Assembly (NCBI GenBank): GCA_963732875.1
Contig: CAVTBD010000003.1
Span: forward strand, 496,001 to 560,000
DNA length: 64,000 nt
Direction: 5' to 3'
Source of the DNA: WHSO01 sp963732875
GTDB taxonomy: Bacteria > Pseudomonadota > Alphaproteobacteria > SMXQ01
Positions 23,514-31,201 of the stretch are shown here, in pieces; positions within the stretch are counted from its first letter, which is position 1, and every line of letters begins with the position of its first letter. A program made the translations under genes and the position numbers. Under the pieces are notes generated by a model. That model saw only the letters and a program-made list of their open reading frames with translations, was not told where the DNA came from and did not search any database.

Positions 23514-24002
23514 ATGGCCTCATATTACGCTCTCAAAAATCTTTCTCATGATCCAAAGTTAGCGGTCGCTCTTGGCAATATGGTTGTGGCATGGGCCCAC
23601 GCTGAGAACATGCTGTTTTGTGCGCTGTCCCGTATCACCGGGATTGGTCTTAATATGGCGATGGCTGGGTATTATCGGATACCGACATTTGAGGCACGGA
23701 TTAAGTTCATTGCGGCACTGATTCCCGATTGGGACACAGACAAGTACGATAAAGAGGCCATCAAGACGGCGATTCGAAAACTTGGAAAATTGGCGGCTGC
23801 GCGGAACCATTGGATTCACGGTGATTGGTGTGCTGATAAGGACAAAGCCGTGACTGTTATTTTCAACCATAGAGTTCACACGGAATCACCGGAACGTCGA
23901 AAGCCCATAAAATCGGCTGACGTGATGAACCACTGTAATGCGGTGATTAAGCGAGCGGATAATTTGGGAGATTTGGTAGATTACAAGTCACTCGACGCTT
24001 AG
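23514..24002 (+). CDS. Small HEPN-motif protein in low-GC DNA
   Basis: A 162-residue, mostly helical protein I do not recognise by name. It contains R97-N98-x3-H102 in AARNHWIHGDW, the exact RNxxxH pattern of HEPN ribonucleases and nucleotide-binding proteins, placed at the start of a late helix as in that superfamily. Earlier helices (LAVALGNMVVAWAHAENMLF) and a tail rich in charged residues fit a four-helix bundle. Composition is AT-rich compared with the neighbours (27 of 60 G+C in 23941-24000), and so is the 180-base leader, which suggests recent acquisition. It stands alone, with no partner nucleotidyltransferase seen. It could be a toxin or defence RNase, or a benign HEPN-like domain. 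Confidence 0.6.
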   Translation: MASYYALKNLSHDPKLAVALGNMVVAWAHAENMLFCALSRITGIGLNMAMAGYYRIPTFEARIKFIAALIPDWDTDKYDKEAIKTAIRKLGKLAAARNHWIHGDWCADKDKAVTVIFNHRVHTESPERRKPIKSADVMNHCNAVIKRADNLGDLVDYKSLDA

Positions 24003-24159
24003 GGTTTTTGGAACAACGAAGCACCCTCACATCCCCGTGACTTGACCGGCCCGAAGCCCCCCGCCCATACTTGCCGCGCCCCATGACGCGCCCGAGGCGC
24101 ACCCGCCCCAACATACCGCGCGGGGCGGCCACGAACGGGGCCGAAACAGGGGGTAAGAC

Positions 24160-24635
24160 ATGACAGCGACCAACATGGGCCCGTCCGGCGGTTCCGCCGG
24201 CGAGCCGAAGCTTCTGATTCCGGGCCTCGCGTCCTTCTACGATTGCGTCCGGCCGCTTTCCTGGCTGATCGTGCGGCTTGCCGCCGGCCTGATCCTGGCC
24301 GTCCACGGCTCGGGCAAGATCGACCGCATCGTCGCGTTCGGCGATTCGCTGGCCAAGCGCGGCTACCATCCGGGCCAGCCGCTCGGCTGGCTGATCCTGG
24401 CGACCGAGCTGGTCGGCGGGCTGTGCATCGCGGCCGGCCTGTTCACCCGGTTCTGGGCCGCCGCCGCGGCCATCGAGCTCGGCGTCATCACCTTCCACGT
24501 CTACCTGCCCAAGGGCTTCGGCTGGACCCACGGCGGCTACGAATACGTGCTGATGTGGGGGCGATCCTGTTCGCCATCGCGCTGCGCGGCGGCGGGCCGT
24601 ACTCGCTCGACCGCCGCATCGGCAAGGAGCTGTAG
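24160..24635 (+). CDS. DoxX-family membrane protein, with one frameshift in a G run
   Basis: A protein of about 158 residues with four hydrophobic segments: LIVRLAAGLILAVHGSGKI, GWLILATELVGGLCIAAGLF, FWAAAAAIELGVITFHVYL and YVLMWGAILFAIALRGGG. This is the DoxX/MauE-like family of small inner-membrane proteins often tied to respiratory or redox stress functions. The frame breaks at the G run 24557-24561 (five G present; six would restore ...LMWGAILFAIALRGGGPY...). The C-terminal end YSLDRRIGKEL is read in the other frame to 24635. ATG 24160 follows a GGGGGTAAG ribosome-binding site. The break is probably a homopolymer error. Confidence 0.82.
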
Positions 24636-24660
24636 GGGCGTAGGGGCTTTTCTTTCTCTT

Positions 24661-24772
24661 CGTCATTCCCGCGCCCGCGGGCGAAGGCCCGCTCTCGTTG
24701 ATTTGCGCGCCAGTTGGGCGCGCCCGGGGGTCCATGGCCCGGCACTGGATTCCCGCTTTCGCGGGGATGACG
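24661..24772. repeat. Dispersed palindromic repeat, family A, copy 2
   Basis: 112 bases from CGTCATTCCCGCG to CGCGGGGATGACG (one mismatch between inverted ends). Its centre, including GCGGGCGAAGGCCCGCTCTC and the CGCGCCCGGGGGTCC part, is the reverse complement of the right half of copy 1 at 20993-21181. Confidence 0.7.
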
Positions 24773-24833
24773 AGATGAGGGGAATGGACGGCGGCGCCTT
24801 GGCGGGCGTCGTCGTTCCGGTTTTTTGAGTTGG

Positions 24834-24892
24834 CCCCTCTCCCCCGGTACGGGGGAGAGGGTGGCGAGCGGCACGCGCGCCGGGTGAGGGGG
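24834..24892. repeat. Intergenic palindromic repeat, family B, copy 2
   Basis: CCCCTCTCCCCC...GGGGGAGAGGG hairpin followed by a CGGGTGAGGGGG end; a shortened relative of the element at 16701-16842. It lies in the 308-base gap between doxX and uvrD, which otherwise holds only repeat family A copy 2. Confidence 0.65.
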
Positions 24893-24943
24893 CTTCCCCG
24901 TTCGCTTTTCGTGCGCCGGGCGCGTTCGTGCTATAAGCCCCCC

Positions 24944-27641
24944 ATGTCCGATCCGTTCGACCTTTCCGACGCCGCGCCGGAGCCCGGCCGGCAGCCTGCC
25001 GACGACTCCTCCAACGTGGATGCCCCGCACAAGGCGGGGCATGACGATAGGGGTGGGGATGCCCCGCACAAGGCGGGGCATGACGCGGGTAGTGGGGCGA
25101 CGCCGGGGCATGACGCCACAGGGAAGGGCGCGCCGCGGCCTGCCGGGCCCGCCGCCGGCGGGACGCCCGCGCCGGCACACCTCCCCGGCGGCCGGTCGAT
25201 CTCGGCCCAGGCCATGGCCGCGTTCTCGGCCCCGTGGCTCGACGCGCTCAACCCCGAGCAGCGCCAGGCGGCGGAGGCGCTCGACGGCGCCGTGCTGGTG
25301 CTGGCGGGCGCCGGCACCGGCAAGACCCGCGTGCTGGTGACGCGCCTCGCCCATATCCTGGCGACGCGCCGCGCCTGGCCCAGCCAGATCCTCGCCGTCA
25401 CCTTCACCAACAAGGCCGCGCGCGAGATGCGCGAGCGGGTCGAGGGCCTGGTCGGCGGCAGCGCCGACGGGTTGTGGCTCGGCACGTTCCATTCGATCTG
25501 CGCGCGCCTGCTGCGCCGCCACGCCGAGCGCATCGGCCTCAAGCCGACCTTCACCATCCTCGACACCGACGACCAGCTCCGGCTCTTGAAGCAGCTGCTC
25601 GCGGCCGAGAACATCGATGACAAGAAATGGCCGGCGCGCGCGCTCAACGCCATCATCCAGCGCTGGAAGGACCGGGGCCTGACGCCCGCGCGCGTCACCG
25701 TGGCGGAGGCGGGCGAGTTCGCCAACGGCCGCGCGGTCACGCTCTACAAGCAGTACCAGGAGCGCCTCAAGGTGCTGAACGCCTGCGACTTCGGCGACCT
25801 GCTGCTGCACTGCCTGACGCTGTTCGGCGAGAACGCCGACGTGCTCGCCGAGTACCAGGCGAAGTTCAAGTACATGCTGGTGGACGAGTACCAGGACACC
25901 AACGTCGCCCAGTACCTGTGGCTGCGGCTGCTGGCACAAGGCGGCGGGAACATCTGCTGCGTCGGCGACGACGACCAGAGCATCTACGGCTGGCGCGGCG
26001 CCGAGGTCGGCAACATCCTGCGCTTCGAGAAGGACTTCCCGGGCGCGAAGGTGATCCGGCTCGAGCGCAACTACCGCTCGACGCCCCAGATCCTCGCCGC
26101 CGCGTCGCGGCCTGATCGCCCACAACGCCGGGCGCCTCGGCAAGACGCTCTGGACCGAGGACGGCGACGGCGACAAGGTGCGCGTCACCGGCGTGTGGGA
26201 CGGCGAGACCGAGGCGCGCATGGTGGCCGAGGAGATCGAGGCGCTGCAGCGGGACGGCACCAGCCTCGACGAGATCGCGGTGCTGGTGCGCGCGGGCTCC
26301 CAGACCCGCGAGTTCGAGGAACGCTTCATCGCCCAGGCGGTGCCCTACCGCGTGATCGGCGGCCCGCGCTTCTACGAGCGCGCCGAGATCCGCGACGCCA
26401 TCGCGTATTTGCGCGTGATCGCCCAGCCCGACGACGACCTCGCCTTCGAGCGCATCGCCAACGTGCCGCGGCGCGGGCCTGGGCGAGGCCACCATCCAGG
26501 CGTTGCACCGGCTCGGGCGCGCGAACGGCACCGCGCTGACGACGGCGGCGGCCGTCCTCATCGGCACCGACGAGCTGCGCCCGGCCGCGCGCGGCAGCCT
26601 CGCCGCGCTGCTGGAGAGTTTCTCGCGCTGGCGCGCCATGGCGGGCGACATGGCGCCCGCTGAGCTCGCCAAGACCGTGATCGACGAATCGGGCTACGCC
26701 GAGATGTGGCAGAAGGACAAGTCGCCCGACGCGCCGGGCCGGCTCGACAACCTGAAGGAGCTGGCGCTGGCGCTGGAGGAGTTCGAGACGCTCGGCGCGT
26801 TCCTGGAGCACGTGTCCCTCGTGATGGAGCAGGAGAACCGCGTGGGCGAGGCCATGGTCAGCGTGATGACGCTGCACGGCGCCAAGGGGCTCGAGTTCGA
26901 GGTGGTGTTCCTGCCCGGCTGGGAGGAGGGCCTGTTCCCCAACCAGCGCACCATGGACGAGAGCGGCGCGGCGGGATTGGAAGAGGAACGCCGTCTCGCC
27001 TATGTCGGCCTGACGCGCGCCAAGCGGCGCGCCTATGTCTCGTTCGCCGCCAACCGGCGCATCTTCAACCAGTGGGTCAGCGCGATCCCGTCGCGCTTCA
27101 TCGACGAGCTGCCGCCGGAAACCGTCGAGGTGGTTTCGGCGCCCGGCCTCTACGGCAATGCGTCCGATGCCTCCGGCTGGGGCGGCGGCCATCCCGGACG
27201 CGAGCGTTATTCTAGCGCGCGCTACTCGCGCGCCGGGCTGGCGGAAGGCGGCGATTACGGTGGTGGCGGCAAGGGGCGGCGGCTGCGTCCTATGCCGGCT
27301 CCTCGCAGGATCTTCGCTATGCGCGCGGCCGGGGCGGGTCTGGCCGCTGGACGCGCTCCGGGAATCAGGAGATCGAGATCCCGAAGAAGATGCGCGCCGG
27401 GCGCGCCGCCGGCAACGCCGCCTCCGCGTCTTTCGGGGGCGCATCTTCCTCGTCATTCCCGCGCACGCGGGAATCCATGGCATCGTCCGACGAGGCGGGC
27501 GGCATCGCGCGCGGCCAGCGCGTGTTCCACCAGAAGTTCGGCTACGGCAAGGTGGTGGCGGTGGACGGCCCCAAGCTCGAGATCGCGTTCGACAAGGCCG
27601 GCAACAAGAAGGTGATGGCGACATTCGTCACCCCGGCATGA
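24944..27641 (+). CDS. uvrD: UvrD/PcrA-type DNA helicase with three frameshifts and repeat insertions
   Basis: A superfamily 1A 3'-5' helicase of nucleotide-excision repair and replication. Motifs: AGTGKTRVLV (Walker A), VDEYQDTNVAQY (II), GDDDQSIYGWRGAE (III), NYRST (IV), VMTLHGAKGLEFE (V) and YVGLTRAKR (VI). The C-terminal Tudor-like domain (GQRVFHQKFGYGKVVAVDG) binds RNA polymerase in homologues. The frame changes at about 26105-26111 (one extra base), at the G run 26475-26477 (one extra) and at 27273-27276 (one missing); correcting them restores a normal protein of about 898 residues. The N-terminus contains two full copies and a partial copy of a palindromic repeat (25019-25115), and the C-terminal linker contains the family A repeat (27451-27480) read as SFPRTRESM. 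The frameshifts are probably errors; the repeats look real. Confidence 0.92.
25019..25115. repeat. Palindromic repeats inside the uvrD coding sequence, N-terminal
   Basis: Units at 25019-25046 and 25058-25085 share ATGCCCCGC...GCGGGGCATGACG, each a hairpin with a CACAAG-type loop, and a half unit lies at 25103-25115. They are translated as DAPHKAGHD-like repeats in a low-complexity stretch ahead of the helicase domain. Confidence 0.75.
27451..27480. repeat. Family A repeat fragment inside the uvrD C-terminal linker
   Basis: CGTCATTCCCGCG, CAC, then GCGGGAATCCATGG: the end module of the dispersed family A repeat, in frame within the linker before the Tudor-like domain. Translated it gives SSFPRTRESM. 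Confidence 0.75.
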
Positions 27642-27653
27642 CCTGTTCTTTTT

Positions 27654-27764
27654 CGTCATTCCCGCGCAAGCGGGAATCCATAGATGCGCCGCTGCTGGAT
27701 TCCGGATCGCTGGCTTTCCGGACCGGCCCTAGCGGCCCGGCGGAAATCCGCGTCCGGAATGACG
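27654..27764. repeat. Dispersed palindromic repeat, family A, copy 3
   Basis: 111 bases from CGTCATTCCCGCG to GCGTCCGGAATGACG. The central segment CTGCTGGATTCCGGATCGCT and the CTTTCCGG...CCGGCGGAAA stem are shared with copy 4. It starts 12 bases after the uvrD stop and could also help end transcription. Confidence 0.7.
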
Positions 27765-27822
27765 AGGAAGTAACGAAGAACAGCGAGCCCGCGGGCCGCA
27801 CCTGTGCCATGATTCCGGCATC

Positions 27823-28110
27823 ATGCAACCGTCGGTCTACATCCTCGCGAGCAAACCCCATGGAACGCTCTACGTCGGTGTCACCAGCGACCTCGCCAAG
27901 CGCGTCTGGGAGCACAGGACCGACGTCGCCGACGGCTTCACCCGGCGCTATGGCGTTCACACGCTGGTCTATGTGGAATCCCACGCCACCATGGCCGACG
28001 CCATTCTGCGCGAGAAGCGCATGAAGAAATGGCGGCGCGACTGGAAGATCGAATTGATCGAACGGGCCAATCCCGATTGGCGTGATCTCTACGATGATAT
28101 TTCAAAATGA
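27823..28110 (+). CDS. GIY-YIG nuclease-family protein
   Basis: A 95-residue single-domain GIY-YIG protein of the UPF0213/YhbQ type. The signature is VYILASKPHGTLYVGVTSDL at the start, with the catalytic Arg in LAKRVWEHR and a late Glu-containing helix (AILREKRMKKWRRDWKIELIE). Family members cut or bind DNA or RNA; the role of this short class is poorly known. It is flanked on both sides by family A palindromic repeats (27654-27764 and 28133-28298), so it may have moved with them, although its G+C content is like the host. There is no obvious ribosome-binding site near ATG 27823. Confidence 0.85.
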   Translation: MQPSVYILASKPHGTLYVGVTSDLAKRVWEHRTDVADGFTRRYGVHTLVYVESHATMADAILREKRMKKWRRDWKIELIERANPDWRDLYDDISK

Positions 28111-28132
28111 CATCGAGAGTTGTTTTTCCTTT

Positions 28133-28298
28133 GTCATTCCCGCGAAGCCTGTCCCCGCGCAGGCGGGGGGCGGGGACATCTCTCTTTCCTCGTCACCCCC
28201 GCGAAAGCGGGGGTCCATGGCGCCGCTGCTGGATTCCGGATCGCTGGCTTTCCGGGCCGGTCCTGACGGCCCGGCGGAAAGCCGCGTCCGGAATGACG
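28133..28298. repeat. Dispersed palindromic repeat, family A, copy 4 (double)
   Basis: 166 bases. A GTCATTCCCGCG end at 28133 is followed by a second full unit 28191-28298 that runs from CGTCACCCCCGCG to GCGTCCGGAATGACG and is nearly the same as copy 3 at 27654-27764. A GGCGGGGGGCGGGGACATC spacer separates the two. Confidence 0.7.
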
Positions 28299-28324
28299 AG
28301 TAGAAGAAGAGGGCCATATCCGGC

Positions 28325-29295
28325 ATGACCGAACTCCGCTCCCCCGTTGTGGCGCGTGCGGCTGGTGGTGGCGGACGCCGCCGCCGCCGTCATGGAAGCC
28401 GCGCTCGAGGCCGCGCTGGAGGCGGCGCCGGGCGAGGGCGCGGTGTCGCTGGCGCGGTTCGAGGCCGAACTCCGGCACGGGGACTCCGGTCATGCCGGCA
28501 ACGGAGAATGCCGCCAGGCCCGACGGCCCCAAGCTGTGGCGCATCGAGGCGCTGGTCGCCGCCGCGCCGCCGCTCGACGCGCTCACGGTCGCGCTCGCCG
28601 GGGCCGCCGGCGCCGCCGGGATCGTGCTGCCCGAGGTCCACGTCGAGCGCGTGCCCGAGACCGACTGGCTTGCGCTGAATAGGCGCCAGTTCCCGCCGAT
28701 CCGCGCCGGGCGCTTCTTCGTCCACGGCGCCCATTTCGAAGGGACGCCGCCGTCGGGCGCGCTGGTGCTCAGGCTCGATGCCGGGCCCGCGTTCGGCTCG
28801 GGCACCCACGAGACCACGCGCGGCTGCCTGCTCGCCATCGACGAAATTCTTTCCGAGAGGAAGGTCGCGCGCCCGCTCGACCTCGGCTGCGGCTCCGGCA
28901 TCCTCGCGCTCGCAATTGCACGCGCCACCGGCGTCGCGGTGCGGGCGAGCGACATCGATCCGGTCGCGGCCGACACCGCGCGCGCGAACGCCGCCGCCAA
29001 CGGGCTCGCGGGCCTGGTGACGGCGGTGGCGGAAGAGGGCGTGGGGGATTGGGTCGCGGCGGGAGCGCCCTACGACCTGATCGTCGCCAATATCCTGGCT
29101 GAGCCGCTGATCGCGCTCGCGCCCGACATCGGCGCCGTCTTCGCCCCGGGCGGCCGCCTGATCCTTTCGGGTCTTCTCACCCGACAGGCGCAGGACGTGA
29201 CGGCCGCCTACAGGGCCGAAGGGTTCTCGCGGATCCGGGCGATCGTGCTCGGCGACTGGAGCACGCTCATACTGGCCCGCGAGACAATCCGCTAG
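28325..29295 (+). CDS. prmA: Ribosomal protein L11 methyltransferase PrmA, with two frameshifts
   Basis: PrmA trimethylates ribosomal protein L11 using SAM. The C-terminal catalytic domain is intact (28492-29295): LDAGPAFGSGTHETTRGCLL, LDLGCGSGILALAIA (SAM loop), an acidic residue in ASDIDPVA, and NILAEPLIAL (NPxY-like position). The N-terminal L11-recognition domain is split over other frames: ATG 28325 (MTELRSP), then LWRVRLVVADAAAAV, then LWRIEALVAAAPP. The breaks fall in the C run 28341-28345 and the G run 28479-28482; one fewer base in each restores one protein of about 322 residues, close to the family length. Both are probably sequence errors. Confidence 0.9.
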
Positions 29296-29395
29296 GCGCG
29301 CCGTGAGGCGCGACACGGTAAACGTTACGCAACTCTACTTTTTACTCTTTACTCTGCGCGCCTCGCGGCGCGACGCGCGCCTTGCGGCGTGACAC
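29296..29395. repeat. Three short GC-rich palindromic units after prmA
   Basis: Units GCGCGCCGTGAGGCGCGAC (29296), GCGCGCCTCGCGGCGCGAC (29356) and GCGCGCCTTGCGGCGTGAC (29375) share a GCGCGCC...GGCGYGAC hairpin form. They lie in the convergent gap between prmA and a minus-strand gene and could end transcription. Confidence 0.5.
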
Positions 29396-29426
29396 GCTAC
29401 CGAACGCTTTTTACGTGATACGCGAC

Positions 29427-29675
29427 CTACTTCTCGAGCAGGCCCGAATGCTCGACCGCGTAGCGGCCGATGTTCATGCGCTCGACGCCCAGCGCGGCGA
29501 GGCCGGCACTGTCGAGCACGTAGAGCTCCTGGTAGATGTGCTGCGCGCGCATCGCCCCGCGGAAAGCCTTGGGCAGGTCGGTGAACAGCGCCCTCACGAA
29601 GCCGTTGATGAGGCGGGCCTCTTCCTTGAAGGGAAGGTCGGCGACGCCGGGATGAAGGATCGAATGGTCGGTCAT
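29427..29675 (-). CDS. Small DUF1127-like protein (copy 1)
   Basis: An 82-residue basic/acidic helical protein. The C-terminal half, YQELYVLDSAGLAALGVERMNIGRYA, follows the DUF1127 pattern (x-L-x-x-L-s/d-d-x-x-L-x-x-L-G-[IV]-x-R-x-x-I). The N-terminal part, LPFKEEARLINGFVRALFTDLP, is shared in plan with the paralogue at 30751. The start MTDHSILHPG follows GAGGAA at good spacing. DUF1127 proteins in alphaproteobacteria are small RNA-binding or phosphate/carbon-metabolism regulators; the role here is unknown. About 200 bases of AT-richer sequence upstream may hold its promoter. Confidence 0.7.
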   Translation of the reverse strand: MTDHSILHPGVADLPFKEEARLINGFVRALFTDLPKAFRGAMRAQHIYQELYVLDSAGLAALGVERMNIGRYAVEHSGLLEK

Positions 29676-30750
29676 GGTACGTTCCTCTGGTTCTCGAACT
29701 CGGTTCAACAGTCACACACGCGGATGTGGCCTCTTTCGATGCCGCGCCCGCCTGTTCGATGCTCTTTATTGTGATTTTTCCGACGGGCCGGCTTGCCGGG
29801 TCCCCGTCGCTGTCGGAACGGAATATGCGCCCCGAGACATAAAATTACTTGTGCCTATTAAGGAAATGAGCCATGCGAAAATTGCATGGGCCCTGCCATA
29901 GCGCGTTAACCTTTCCGTGGTGTCCTGCAAGGACGTGCCCGGTGTGACCCGTCTACCCCGCTATTACCCCGACACCCTGCCCCGACAGGGCCCCAGATAC
30001 CCGTCAAGAACCCCGTCAGGAACCCCGTCATGTTGCCGACAGGGATGCGTACCCTGCGCACCTTCGACACGAAAAAGGACGGCCGGGTCTCCCCGGCCGC
30101 CCTGGTACGCGGTACTGAATGCGGTGCTGAACGCGGTACGAAAAAGCTACGCGATTACGCTATGTTACACTGGCCTTGCCCCCGATACAGAGAGGCGTAC
30201 GCGATTAGTGGCGGGACCATAGCCGCCCGCGCCGAGGGCGAGTACCCCGAAAATCGTCATGTGCGCCATGCGTCATGTGCATGGCGGCGAAACTCCCGGA
30301 AAAGCGGGGCTTTACGCACCCACAGAAAAAGATTGTTCCGTTTTTGTTCTTCTGCTATAAAGGCGGGGTCGTATTCGATCGCCGACCTGTCCGGATGCTA
30401 GCGCCGGGCCGTCGGCCAAGGGTCCGGCCCGGTGGCCTCCTCTTGAGGCTATCGGCATCGGAGAGTGCGCGGGCGCTTCCCAGTCGGGCTGCGACGCATT
30501 CCTTCTCTGGTCGACCTCGGGGACACCGTCGTGCCCCCACGCGTACCCCGCGTCGCAGCAAGGCGGGGGGAAGGTAGAAAGAGCCCGGACGACATGCTGC
30601 ACGTATCAAGCAGCCCTCCTCTGACCGCCCCTTCCTCCCGGGGATTCCAGGCGTCAGGCCAGATGCCGGCCGATGCCCGCGCATGTCCGGTTCCCGGGCA
30701 TGCGAACACGCTCCCGTGCTTCCAGGAGACAACCTGCCGCAGGTTTGCCG
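29676..30750. other. About 1.1 kb without a convincing gene between two DUF1127-like genes
   Basis: No frame here has normal codon use or homology I recognise. Contents: an AT-richer stretch 29760-29900, probably the promoter region of the left gene; three 12-base tandem units containing ACCCCGTCA at about 29998-30030; three 12-base units ACGCGGTACTGA, ATGCGGTGCTGA and ACGCGGTACGAA at 30107-30142; and a minus-strand terminator-like hairpin at 30075-30099. The 30230-30700 part is GC-rich with several hairpins and could encode a small RNA, but I cannot name one. Confidence 0.5.
30075..30099 (-). terminator. Terminator-like hairpin, minus strand
   Basis: On the minus strand: CGGCCGGGGAGACCCGGCCG followed by TCCTTTTTC. 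It would end a leftward transcript arising between 30100 and 31041, either the second DUF1127-like gene with a long tail or an unannotated small RNA. Confidence 0.5.
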
Positions 30751-31041
30751 CTACGGACGGTTGTTGGCGGCCTTGTGGGCGACCTTGAACAGGCCCGCGA
30801 GCGAGGCTGAGATCTTGGAGATGTCGCTGCGGTGCAGCCCCATTCCCTTGAGGTCGTCGTCGCTCATCACCTCGAGACGGTGCATCAGCTCGGTCGAGAG
30901 CGCCGCCTCGTCGATGTGATCGACGGTCGCGCCGATCGCGTGGGGCAGCCTGTGGATGAAGAACTCGATCACGTCGGACAGCATCCGGGCCTCTTCCTCG
31001 TAGGGCAGATGCTCGGGAAGGTTCGGGTTTCCCTTGGTCAT
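30751..31041 (-). CDS. Small DUF1127-like protein (copy 2)
   Basis: A 96-residue helical protein similar in plan to the gene at 29427: an N-terminal LPYEEEARMLSDVIEFFIHRLP segment, then MHRLEVMSDDDLKGMGLHRSDISKIS, which matches the DUF1127 signature closely (LSDxxLxxMGLxRSDI). The tail is basic. The start MTKGNPNLPEH follows AGGAGAGG. Transcription is leftward, away from pepP. The two copies are separated by about 1 kb of non-coding sequence, which suggests an old duplication. The function is not known. Confidence 0.72.
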   Translation of the reverse strand: MTKGNPNLPEHLPYEEEARMLSDVIEFFIHRLPHAIGATVDHIDEAALSTELMHRLEVMSDDDLKGMGLHRSDISKISASLAGLFKVAHKAANNRP

Positions 31042-31201
31042 GGTGCCTCTCCTGCGTGTTGGCGGGGCGCGCGGCCCGGCATTTTTTACTTAGAAAATAT
31101 AGGGTTATTTGCGCGGCGAAGGGAAGGGTGCATTGTGCCTGCGCCGCAGGACGGCCGTTTCCATCTTGTGCCGCGGCCCCGGCGTCACTAGCTTCCAACA
31201 G

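Noticed and set aside
24944..27641. uvrD as a true pseudogene
   Set aside because: Every helicase motif is intact across the three frame breaks and the breaks lie mostly in G runs, as do breaks in other essential genes nearby, so sequence error is preferred.
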